Positions 1 to 6,071 are shown, numbered from the stretch's first letter. The stretch is 6,738 bases of DNA from CAVXAE01 sp044225565 (GCA_044225565.1 JBGAIL010000229.1:1-6738); one strand, 5' to 3'. A program made the numbers and translations. The notes: generated by a model not told the origin, from the letters alone.

Positions 1-101
1 CACGCCGTCGCGACGACCACGCCGGTGGGGAACCGGGCGAGCGCCTGCCGGAAGCGGCGCATTTCGGAGATCGGTGAGTCTTGCGCCCCTGCTGCACGCA
101 T
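1..101 (-). CDS. Flavin reductase-like FMN-binding protein, N-terminal part (runs off left edge)
   Basis: This minus-strand frame stays open to the window edge. Its N-terminus carries FRQALARFPTGV (residues 17-28 from the chosen start), followed by VVATA, the N-terminal signature of the HpaC/HsaB-type flavin reductase family (FRxALxxFPTGVxVxTA). Family members use NAD(P)H to reduce FMN or FAD and usually hand the reduced flavin to a partner monooxygenase; some act as oxidoreductases themselves. Only about 33 codons are visible, so the FMN and NADH sites cannot be checked. Start choice: an ATG at 131 lies inside the -10 box of the promoter at 130-159 and would be upstream of transcription. ATG 101 fits a leader of about 20 nt, and ATG 62 is a possible shorter start. 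The ribosome site for 101 is weak (GACGAG). The gene is divergent from the MarR gene and probably its target. Family call good, start moderate, substrate unknown. Confidence 0.75.
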   Translation of the reverse strand, partial: MRAAGAQDSPISEMRRFRQALARFPTGVVVATA

Positions 102-119
102 CGATGCGCTCGTCGATGA

Positions 120-144
120 AATTAGCTTCATAATAAAGCTAATT
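120..144. promoter_or_regulatory. Palindromic operator, probably for the MarR-family regulator
   Basis: A perfect inverted repeat with arms AATTAGCTT (120-128) and AAGCTAATT (136-144) and a 7-bp spacer (129-135). Size and symmetry fit the operators of MarR-family dimers, which are often AT-rich palindromes of about 16-25 bp placed between the regulator gene and its divergent target. The spacer contains the -10 hexamer of the minus-strand promoter, so binding would block RNA polymerase. It also lies 76 bp before the MarR start, so autoregulation is possible. The repeat is seen directly; the identity of its binder is inferred. Confidence 0.65.
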
Positions 145-159
145 AAAGAAACTAGTCAA
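130..159 (-). promoter_or_regulatory. Sigma-70-type promoter driving the flavin reductase gene
   Basis: Read on the minus strand, TTGACT at 159-154 (5 of 6 to consensus) and TATTAT at 135-130 (5 of 6) are separated by 18 bp. The expected transcription start is near 123, giving a leader of about 20 nt to ATG 101. It sits in an AT-rich island within GC-rich DNA, and the MarR-type inverted repeat covers its -10 box. Prediction from sequence only. Confidence 0.6.
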
Positions 160-219
160 AGCAGCCAGTGCCGGCGGCGCTGTGGCCCCGGCAACCGCGG
201 CGGGGTTAAGCTTCGGGGC

Positions 220-777
220 ATGACAGCCCGACGCGCCACCCCTAAGAAATCCCAGCGCGCCCCGCTCACCGTCTCCCGCAAGGAGCTGCTGGCGGCGAAC
301 ACGGACGATGCGTTCCGCCACTTCGTGCACGGCCTGCTGGCATTCAGCGAGCGCGTGCTGGCCGTGCGCGAGGGATTCGGCGCCGCCATCGGCCTCACGG
401 GAATCCAGTACACCGTGCTGGTCACCGTCGCTCACCTCGAGCCGCGTCAGGAGGTGAGTGTCGGCACGGTCGCTTCGCACCTCCACCTGAGCGGCGCGTT
501 CATCACCACGGTGACGAACCAGCTGGAGAAGCTCGAGATGCTGCGCAAAGGCCGCAATGAGCGCGACCGTCGCGTCGCGGTGCTCTCCCCTACGCCCAAG
601 GCACTCCAGGCGCTGGAGCGCCTCGCGCCCTTGCAGCAGCAAGTGAACGACGAGCTCTTCGGCACGCTGACGCGCGCCCAGTTCGAGCAGCTGTCGGCCG
701 CGATGGACGCCTGGATCGGCTCCGGCGACCGGGCCGTCGTGCTACTCGATTACCTGCGCCGCAACCTGCCGAAATGA
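220..777 (+). CDS. MarR-family transcriptional regulator
   Basis: A 185-residue winged-helix repressor-type protein, within the usual MarR range of 140-190. After a basic N-terminal tail (1-20) come dimerisation helices (about 28-70), the DNA-binding helix-turn-helix (about 80-108: VGTVASHLHLSGAFITTVTN then QLEKLEMLRK), the wing with RNERDRR (112-118) and the standard C-terminal dimerisation helices. MarR proteins bind palindromic operators as dimers and release them when a small ligand, often an aromatic acid or CoA thioester, or an oxidant binds. There is no cysteine, so thiol sensing is unlikely. ATG 220 is chosen because the frame's earlier starts lie upstream of or inside the operator region and the translation there looks non-coding; its ribosome site is poor (GGGG too close). 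Its stop overlaps the AraC start as ATGA. Likely targets are the divergent flavin reductase and itself; the ligand is unknown. Confidence 0.88.
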   Translation: MTARRATPKKSQRAPLTVSRKELLAANTDDAFRHFVHGLLAFSERVLAVREGFGAAIGLTGIQYTVLVTVAHLEPRQEVSVGTVASHLHLSGAFITTVTNQLEKLEMLRKGRNERDRRVAVLSPTPKALQALERLAPLQQQVNDELFGTLTRAQFEQLSAAMDAWIGSGDRAVVLLDYLRRNLPK

Positions 778-1694
778 CGCTTCGGCTCAGCGTATTCGAC
801 GATGCGAGCGTCCCGCGCTCGACGATTCACAGCGTCGAGCTGAGCGCGCCCTGGTGCATCTCCATTCCTGCGACTGACGAGTCGTTCTGCTGCGTCATTC
901 GTGAAGGGCAGTGCTGCCTCAGCACCGATGACGGGAAGGCGCCGTTGCCGCTGGGAACCGGGGATGTCGTGACCATCGTGGGTGGACAGCCGCAGATGTG
1001 GCGCGACAGTACGTCGACTGCGGAGCGCCCCGCCCTGCGCTCGTTCTCGGCCGCCGCCGCCCTGTCTCAAACGGAAAAGCGCGCACCCTCACGGCCGAAG
1101 GCCGCCGTCACGCGCCTGCTGGTCATGTCCGCTCCCCGGAATTCCAACCGGTTCGTCTCCGTCTATCCCGCGCTGGTCTCCATTCCCGCTTCGGAACGCG
1201 GCGCGCACGATGTGCTGGATCGCCTCATCCAGCTCATCGAGATCGAGCACAGCGCGAACCGTCCCGGGAGGGACGCAGCGCTGCGACGCCTGACCGAGCT
1301 CGTAGTCATCGAGCTCATCCGGTATGCACTGCCGCGCCTGCCGCCGGGTCATTCCACCTGGCTCGCCGGACTGACGGATCCGCACGTCGCCCAGGCGATT
1401 TCGGCCATGCACCGCAATCCGGACCGTGACTGGACGCTGCACGAGATCTCGAGGCAGGTTGGAATGAGCCGCGCGGCGTTCGCAGACCGGTTCCGGCGGC
1501 TGACGGGGGAGCCACCCCATCAGCACCTGCGCCGCCTGCGGCTGCACATTGCCGCATCCGATCTCCAGAAGAGCGACCGCTCGATTGCCCAGATCGCCGC
1601 GGCCGTGGGTTACCGCTCCGAGAGCGCTTTCAACCGGGTATTCGCGCAGGAGTTCGGTCTGCCGCCGGCACGCTATCGCCGCCAGCATCGCTGA
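774..1694 (+). CDS. AraC-family transcriptional regulator with N-terminal cupin-type sensor domain
   Basis: A 306-residue regulator. The N-terminal half (about 1-100) resembles the cupin_6-type ligand-binding barrel of AraC proteins: APWCISIP near 25-32, a REGQCCLS strand at 43-50, and an LGTGDVVTI turn at 60-68 matching the family's L..GD pattern. The C-terminal AraC domain (about 198-303) opens with the linker AGLTDPHVAQAISAMHRNP and holds two helix-turn-helix units: 220-241 (WTLHEISRQVGMSRAAFADR) and 269-292 (RSIAQIAAAVGYRSESAFNR), ending in FGLPPARYRR. AraC proteins of this type usually activate nearby catabolic promoters. The start overlaps the MarR stop (ATGA) and has no ribosome site of its own, so translation probably depends on coupling. 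The next operon begins 129 bp downstream and is a natural target. All five cysteines (28, 39, 40, 47, 48) fall in the sensor barrel, which is unusual. Inducer unknown. Confidence 0.9.
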   Translation: MTLRLSVFDDASVPRSTIHSVELSAPWCISIPATDESFCCVIREGQCCLSTDDGKAPLPLGTGDVVTIVGGQPQMWRDSTSTAERPALRSFSAAAALSQTEKRAPSRPKAAVTRLLVMSAPRNSNRFVSVYPALVSIPASERGAHDVLDRLIQLIEIEHSANRPGRDAALRRLTELVVIELIRYALPRLPPGHSTWLAGLTDPHVAQAISAMHRNPDRDWTLHEISRQVGMSRAAFADRFRRLTGEPPHQHLRRLRLHIAASDLQKSDRSIAQIAAAVGYRSESAFNRVFAQEFGLPPARYRRQHR

Positions 1695-1724
1695 GCATCG
1701 CGACGCGGTAGCTGCCGCCCCGTT

Positions 1725-1753
1725 GCGCGAGCGGCCATATTTTTTGCTCGCGC
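1725..1753. repeat. Inverted repeat between the regulator pair and the oxygenase operon
   Basis: Arms GCGCGAGC (1725-1732) and GCTCGCGC (1746-1753) pair perfectly around a 13-nt loop that contains a run of six T. It lies 30 bp after the AraC stop. As RNA it would form an 8-bp GC-rich stem, but the T run is in the loop, not after the stem, so it is not a normal intrinsic terminator. It could be an attenuating hairpin or a protein-binding site for the operon at 1824. The repeat is certain, the function is not. Confidence 0.4.
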
Positions 1754-1798
1754 GTCTTGGCTGCGACCCCCTCCCCTCGCCTCCCTGAATCCACCGCC

Positions 1799-1804
1799 TA
1801 TAGT
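1799..1804 (+). promoter_or_regulatory. Possible -10 box for the oxygenase/receptor operon
   Basis: TATAGT lies 19 bp before ATG 1824 and matches the sigma-70 -10 consensus at 5 of 6 positions. No -35-like hexamer is found at 16-18 bp, which would suit an activator-dependent promoter, for instance one helped by the AraC protein. Against it, the predicted transcript would start about at the ribosome site (AGGGGGGG, 1811-1818), leaving almost no leader. Weak call. Confidence 0.25.
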
Positions 1805-1823
1805 TCTGCCAGGGGGGGCAGAC

Positions 1824-2258
1824 ATGAGACGGTTTGAGCTGGCGGACATCAAAGCGCTGCTCGATGAGAAGTACGCGCGGGGCGAGGTCATGTTCCGTGA
1901 AGGCGACATGCGCGGCGCGGTCGAAGAGCTCTACACGGAGGACGCGCGTTACCTCACCGCCGAACTCAAGGTCCTCAACGGGCGACGAGAGATCCTCGGG
2001 TTCTTCGATCGGATCAAGAGTCACATCGGCGAAGTCAAAGTGCACCCGGTGAGCCTCTGGGGTGAGCCGGAGAAGGTCGTCTATCAGCTCTGCAATACGG
2101 TGCGTCGCGCTCCGCAGGGCGGCCAGATCTCTCATGCTCACTACCTGGCCGCGTTTCGCCAGGTGGGTAATGACTGGCTGTGCGAGATGGAGGTCGTCGC
2201 ACCGGGGCACATCGATGTCGCTACGGCATCAGCGGGCAATCACTGGAGCAAGGCATGA
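1824..2258 (+). CDS. NTF2-like / SnoaL-like family protein
   Basis: A 144-residue cytosolic protein with no signal peptide or membrane segment. The layout fits the NTF2/SnoaL cone fold: N-terminal helices (ADIKALLDEKYARGEVMFRE, about 7-26), GD..GAVEELYTEDARY (28-43), NGRREILGFFDRI (about 53-65), then the beta sheet strands ending in AHYLAAFRQVGNDWLCEMEV (about 106-125). The fold is used by isomerases, cyclases, dehydratases and also by the beta subunits of aromatic-ring dioxygenases, so a supporting role for the Rieske protein two genes on is possible. It is shorter than typical beta subunits (about 160-190 residues), so I do not call it one. ATG 1824 has a strong purine-rich ribosome site (AGGGGGGG, 1811-1818). 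Its stop overlaps the next start as ATGA. It is the first gene of a four-gene operon. Catalytic residues cannot be assigned by eye. Confidence 0.75.
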   Translation: MRRFELADIKALLDEKYARGEVMFREGDMRGAVEELYTEDARYLTAELKVLNGRREILGFFDRIKSHIGEVKVHPVSLWGEPEKVVYQLCNTVRRAPQGGQISHAHYLAAFRQVGNDWLCEMEVVAPGHIDVATASAGNHWSKA

Positions 2259-2629
2259 AAGACGAAGCGGAAGAGGCTGCGGGCGGATCGTTCGATTTCA
2301 GTACGCTCGACTCCGTGGCGGATTCCTGGGCACCCTCGACGGAGGTGGAACGCCGCGAGCGCAGGGCCACGGCGTCCATGAAGGAACTGAAAGAGTTTTA
2401 CGCGCTGGTGGGACCGCTGGTTCCCGCCATCGCCGAACATCTCGAACGGTTCCCGGTCACCAAGCCCCTTCCGCCGGGCGAGCAACGCTTGTTTCTTCTG
2501 GCGCAGATGTACATGGAAGCCGCGTGGGCGGTCGAAGTGATCAAGCAACCCGAGGAGGCGAACCAGGTTCCACGAGAGCGCTGGCAAATCACCTCCCTTC
2601 TTCCCACGGCAACGCGGAGGGTCTGCTGA
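2255..2629 (+). CDS. Small protein of unknown function, translationally coupled to a Rieske oxygenase
   Basis: A 124-residue protein I do not recognise. It is predicted soluble and mostly helical, with no signal peptide, no membrane segment and a single cysteine as its last residue. The first ~40 residues are acidic and probably disordered (EAEEAAGG, DSVADSW). From about residue 42 (MKELKEFYALVGPLVPAIAE) it looks like a compact helical domain, with a KPLPPGEQRLFLLAQMYMEA stretch (69-88) and AAWAVEVIKQP after it. ATG 2255 is chosen because it follows a good ribosome site (GGAG..AGG, 2245-2252) and overlaps the upstream stop as ATGA; the frame's earlier ATG at 2180 lies deep inside the NTF2-like gene. 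The stop overlaps the Rieske start as TGATG. Fixed coupling on both sides argues that it is a real gene working with the oxygenase, perhaps as an accessory or assembly subunit (inference). Confidence 0.7.
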   Translation: MKDEAEEAAGGSFDFSTLDSVADSWAPSTEVERRERRATASMKELKEFYALVGPLVPAIAEHLERFPVTKPLPPGEQRLFLLAQMYMEAAWAVEVIKQPEEANQVPRERWQITSLLPTATRRVC

Positions 2630-3846
2630 TGGCCGCCGAGGAATTGAAAGTCCTGCTCGAGCACTTCTACATGCCGGAGCATCCCGAGCTCGGCGCCGCT
2701 TCGGTGCCGGTGGAGCCCTATGTCTCCCCCGAGTACTTCGAGCTGGAAAAGCAGCGCATCTTCAGCGACGCCTGGCAGCTGGCCTGCCACGAGTCGGAGA
2801 TTCCCGAGCCGGGGGACTTTCTGATCAAGGAAGTCCCCCTGTTCCACTCGTCCGTAGTGATCGTGCGCGGCAGCGATGGTCGCGTGCGCGCCTTCCACAA
2901 CGTGTGCAGACACCGGGGCAATCAGGTGGTGTGCCAGCAAGGCTACGGGAGCACGAAAGCCCTGTTCTGCCGCTTCCATGGCTGGAGCTATGGTCTCGAT
3001 GGGCGCCTGCGCGGCGTTCCGGAAATGGACCGGTTCCCCGGCCTGAAGAAGGCGGACCATGGCTTGTCCGCGTACACCATGGAGATGTGGAACGGGTTCG
3101 TGTTCATCAATGCCGCGGCCCGGCCGGTCAAAGGCCTGCGGGAGTATCTCGGCAAGCTCGGCGACGTCCTGGATCCCTACCCTTTTTCCACGATGGCGCC
3201 GCTGGGGCACTACAGTGCCCGGCTGCGCACGAACTGGAAAGTGGGAATCAACGCCTTTCAGGAGGCTTATCACGTCCCGACCGTGCATGCCGTCGGCGCA
3301 CCGAAGATCTTCGCGAGCCGGCTCCTCGCATTCCGCTTCCACGGCGCGCATCGCGCCATGAGCTTGCCGATCGATCCGGAATTCACGATGTTCCCGGTGC
3401 ACGTGCTGAGCAGCACGCTCACCAGCGGCATGTCGCAGAACGCGATCGATCCGGCGAAGGTCGGCCGCTTCCCGGGCACCAATCCCTGCGACATCCCCAA
3501 CTTCTCCTTCGACATCAACGTCGTCTTCCCCAGCACCTTCATCGACGTCGGGAACGACTATTTCTTCACCTACGAATTCTGGCCGATCGCCGTGAACGAG
3601 ACGCTCTTCATCTTCAAGACCTACGCACCCCCGGCCCGCACCTGGGGACAGCGCATAGGGCAGGAGCTGTCGATCATCTTCCTGCGGGAGGGGGTGTCGG
3701 AGGATCTCTCGACGCTCGAGACGACGCAGGCCGGCATGGAGAGCGGAGTCATGAAGGACGTCGTGCTCTCGGATCAGGAAATCGCCATCCGCCATCAACA
3801 CGTCGTCGTGGAGGGCGCACTGAAGGGTAACGGGGGTCTCTCATGA
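2629..3846 (+). CDS. Rieske non-heme iron oxygenase, alpha (catalytic) subunit
   Basis: A 405-residue ring-hydroxylating-type oxygenase alpha subunit; such enzymes use O2 and electrons from a ferredoxin/reductase to hydroxylate or demethylate organic substrates in the cytoplasm. The N-terminal Rieske domain binds [2Fe-2S] through C93-x-H95 and C114-x2-H117 (NVCRHRGNQ, then LFCRFHGWSYGLDG), with 18 residues between the pairs. The C-terminal domain has the mononuclear iron site: NWK (202-204), then E212-A-Y-H215-x4-H220, with the third ligand probably D359 in REGVSEDLSTLE. Glutamate replaces the commoner bridging aspartate before the first iron histidine, as also seen in carnitine monooxygenase-type enzymes. 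ATG 2629 overlaps the upstream stop (TGATG) and follows GGAGGG (2616-2621); the same frame is open upstream only as a shadow. The stop overlaps the receptor start. No beta subunit, ferredoxin or reductase is adjacent, so a homo-oligomer using a remote electron chain is likely. Substrate unknown. Confidence 0.93.
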   Translation: MAAEELKVLLEHFYMPEHPELGAASVPVEPYVSPEYFELEKQRIFSDAWQLACHESEIPEPGDFLIKEVPLFHSSVVIVRGSDGRVRAFHNVCRHRGNQVVCQQGYGSTKALFCRFHGWSYGLDGRLRGVPEMDRFPGLKKADHGLSAYTMEMWNGFVFINAAARPVKGLREYLGKLGDVLDPYPFSTMAPLGHYSARLRTNWKVGINAFQEAYHVPTVHAVGAPKIFASRLLAFRFHGAHRAMSLPIDPEFTMFPVHVLSSTLTSGMSQNAIDPAKVGRFPGTNPCDIPNFSFDINVVFPSTFIDVGNDYFFTYEFWPIAVNETLFIFKTYAPPARTWGQRIGQELSIIFLREGVSEDLSTLETTQAGMESGVMKDVVLSDQEIAIRHQHVVVEGALKGNGGLS

Positions 3847-6071
3847 AAGTCTTGCGAAATCCGGCCCTGGTGGCGCTCGGCGCGCTGCCCTGCTTCCTCT
3901 CGCCTGCCCTGCCAGCGCAAACGCCGCCCGATGGCGCAGACTCGCTCGAGGAGATCGTGGTCACGGCCCGCAAGCGTGAAGAGAACCTCTACACCACGCC
4001 GGTCGCCGTCACCGCACTCACCGAAACGAGCCTGCAGAGGCTGGGCATCGACAGCGTCGGCGACATCGGCAACCACGTCGCCAATCTGTCGATCATCGGC
4101 GGCCAGGGGGGCGGCACTTCGCAGACCCAGATCTCCATTCGCGGCGTCGGCCAGTCCGACTTCATATTGACCACCGACCAGAGCGTCGGCATGTACATCG
4201 ACGGCGTCTACTATCCGCGCTCCATCGGCTCGGCCCTGGACCTGCTGGACGTGCAGCGAATCGAGATCCTGCGCGGCCCCCAGGGCACGCTGTTCGGCCG
4301 CAATACGACTGCCGGAGCGGTGCAGATCGTGAGCAGGCCGGTCGACGACCATTTCACGGCCAGCGTCGAAGCGACCACGGGAAGCTACGATCGCGCGGAC
4401 ATCAAGGGCTCCGTGAACGTGCCTCTCGGAGAGCGCTTTGCCGCGCGGCTCAACCTCGCGAGCCTAAATCAGGATGGGTACGGGGACAGGCTCGCCTTCC
4501 AGACCGACGGGGCGGATCACCAGACGCTCGCCGGCCGGCTGCAGCTGCATGGCACTCTGTCGGACGCGCTGACCGCCGACCTGACTCTCGATGCTTCGCG
4601 CAAGCGCGGCAATGGTGGGCTCGAGACGCTGGTCAACATCGATCCCTCCAACCCTCCGCTGGCTTTCTACAACAGTCTCATCACCAGCCAGGGGCTGCCT
4701 GCCATCGACAGCCGCTGGATTACGGAGGATCCGCACGACACGTGGGCCGGAGAGCGGAATCGCGACGACAACGACAATCGCGGCCTGGCGCTCACGCTGG
4801 ACTGGAAACTGGGCGGGGCGACCCTGCGCAGCATCAGCGCGTACCGGCGCCTCGAGGCTCGGACCGGATACAGCTTTCTGCCTTCGCCGTATCCGGCCGC
4901 GGAACAGGAGCTCAATCTCAACGAGACCCAGTGGTCGCAGGAGCTCCAGCTTTCCGGCACGGGCCTGGAGAGCCGGCTCGAATGGATCGGCGGCCTGTTC
5001 TATTTCCGCGAAAGGGCTTCGGACCGGCAGAACGTGCCTTTCTTTCAGCCCGTCGTTGCCGACGGATCGGGCGGTTTCACCCGGATGCCGGGCGGATTCA
5101 GCTTCGTGAGCTTCATTTCCCAGCTCACGACCAGTTATGCGGGTTACGGGCAGGCGACCTATCGCCTCACGGACAGGCTGTCGGCCACGGCCGGCGCACG
5201 GCTCACGTGGGAAGAGAAGACGCTGAATAGCTCTTTGACCGGTGCGTTCAATCGCGATCCAGGCGAGGTCGAGCAGCACTGGAGCAATGTCTCGCCGCGC
5301 ATCGGCGTGGAGTATCGGTTCACGCCGGAAGTCTTCGGCTACGCGTCGATCTCGCGAGGATTTCGCAGTGGCGGCTTCAACGGGCGCGACACCTCGCCCC
5401 TGCCGCCCCTTTCATATGATCCCGAGAAGATCACGGCCTACGAGCTCGGGCTCAAGGTGGCCCCGGCCGGCGCGCGCTGGCGTTTCAACGGCGCGACGTA
5501 CGTCTACGACTACAAGGACTTCCAGGGCCTGACCCTGAAGAGCTTCTCCGGAATCAACATCACCGTGGGCAACATCGCCGACGTGCGCCTGTGGGGCGCC
5601 GAGTTCGATCTGGCCGCCAAGCTCGGCCGGCGCCTCGAGCTCGGTGTCTCGGCCGGCTATGCTCATCAGAACATCGCGCGGGTCGATCCGAATGCACAGA
5701 TCACGATTCGTCCGGACACCCGCCTGGTGAACTCGCCCACATGGACGGGCTCGGTGAACGGCGATCTGGCCCTCTGGACCGGCGCCCGCTTCGAGCTGCT
5801 GGCTCATGCCGACTACGGCTTCAAGAGCCGGGTCGAGTTCTTCCTGCCCAACTATCCGGATGAAGGGCAATCCGGCTACGGTCTCCTGAATGCGCGGCTG
5901 ATGCTCCGATCGATCGACAGCCGATGGAGCGCCGAGCTGGGCGCCACGAACCTCACGGACCGCGACTACCGCACTTTCGCCGAGAACGGCACCGCGCTGG
6001 GTATCGCCGCGACCTCCGCAATATATGGGCCGCCTCGCCAGTGGGAGCTGCGACTGCGCGCATCGATGTGA
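3843..6071 (+). CDS. TonB-dependent outer-membrane receptor
   Basis: A 742-residue receptor of normal family length. A Sec signal peptide (about 1-25, cleavage likely after LPA) is followed by a TonB-box-like EEIVVTAR (36-43), the plug domain (about 50-168) with IEILRGPQGTLFGRNTTAGA (140-159), and the beta-barrel to the C-terminus, including the GYASISRGFRSGGFNG strand (about 498-513) and a late NLTDRDYR segment. Such receptors take up siderophores, vitamins, sugars or bulky hydrophobic nutrients using TonB/ExbBD energy. No iron-uptake genes, FecR or anti-sigma partners are nearby, and the stop-start overlap with the Rieske gene (ATGA, ribosome site GGGGG at 3832-3836) points to uptake of the oxygenase substrate (inference). 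There is no N-terminal extension for sigma signalling. The last residue is methionine (ELRLRASM) where most outer-membrane barrels end in an aromatic residue, usually phenylalanine. Confidence 0.95.
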   Translation: MKVLRNPALVALGALPCFLSPALPAQTPPDGADSLEEIVVTARKREENLYTTPVAVTALTETSLQRLGIDSVGDIGNHVANLSIIGGQGGGTSQTQISIRGVGQSDFILTTDQSVGMYIDGVYYPRSIGSALDLLDVQRIEILRGPQGTLFGRNTTAGAVQIVSRPVDDHFTASVEATTGSYDRADIKGSVNVPLGERFAARLNLASLNQDGYGDRLAFQTDGADHQTLAGRLQLHGTLSDALTADLTLDASRKRGNGGLETLVNIDPSNPPLAFYNSLITSQGLPAIDSRWITEDPHDTWAGERNRDDNDNRGLALTLDWKLGGATLRSISAYRRLEARTGYSFLPSPYPAAEQELNLNETQWSQELQLSGTGLESRLEWIGGLFYFRERASDRQNVPFFQPVVADGSGGFTRMPGGFSFVSFISQLTTSYAGYGQATYRLTDRLSATAGARLTWEEKTLNSSLTGAFNRDPGEVEQHWSNVSPRIGVEYRFTPEVFGYASISRGFRSGGFNGRDTSPLPPLSYDPEKITAYELGLKVAPAGARWRFNGATYVYDYKDFQGLTLKSFSGINITVGNIADVRLWGAEFDLAAKLGRRLELGVSAGYAHQNIARVDPNAQITIRPDTRLVNSPTWTGSVNGDLALWTGARFELLAHADYGFKSRVEFFLPNYPDEGQSGYGLLNARLMLRSIDSRWSAELGATNLTDRDYRTFAENGTALGIAATSAIYGPPRQWELRLRASM

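Noticed and set aside
102..131. Flavin reductase start at ATG 131
   Set aside because: The codon overlaps the -10 box of the promoter and would not be in the transcript; there is also no ribosome site before it.
25..219. Longer MarR protein starting upstream at position 25
   Set aside because: It would run through the palindromic operator and the divergent promoter and overlap the flavin reductase start; the extra residues do not look like MarR sequence. ATG 220 gives a normal-length protein.
1089..2210. A 373-codon open frame antisense to the AraC and NTF2-like genes
   Set aside because: It spans two well-supported plus-strand genes and the gap between them, and its translation shows no family features.
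2062..2628. Longer Rieske protein beginning at 2062
   Set aside because: The added 189 residues lie in another frame of the NTF2-like and small protein genes and are arginine/serine-rich shadow sequence. ATG 2629 has a ribosome site and gives a normal N-terminus.
2398..3801. A 467-codon open frame antisense to the Rieske gene
   Set aside because: Long antisense frames are common opposite GC-rich genes. The translation has no recognisable motif, while the plus strand shows clear Rieske and iron-site residues.
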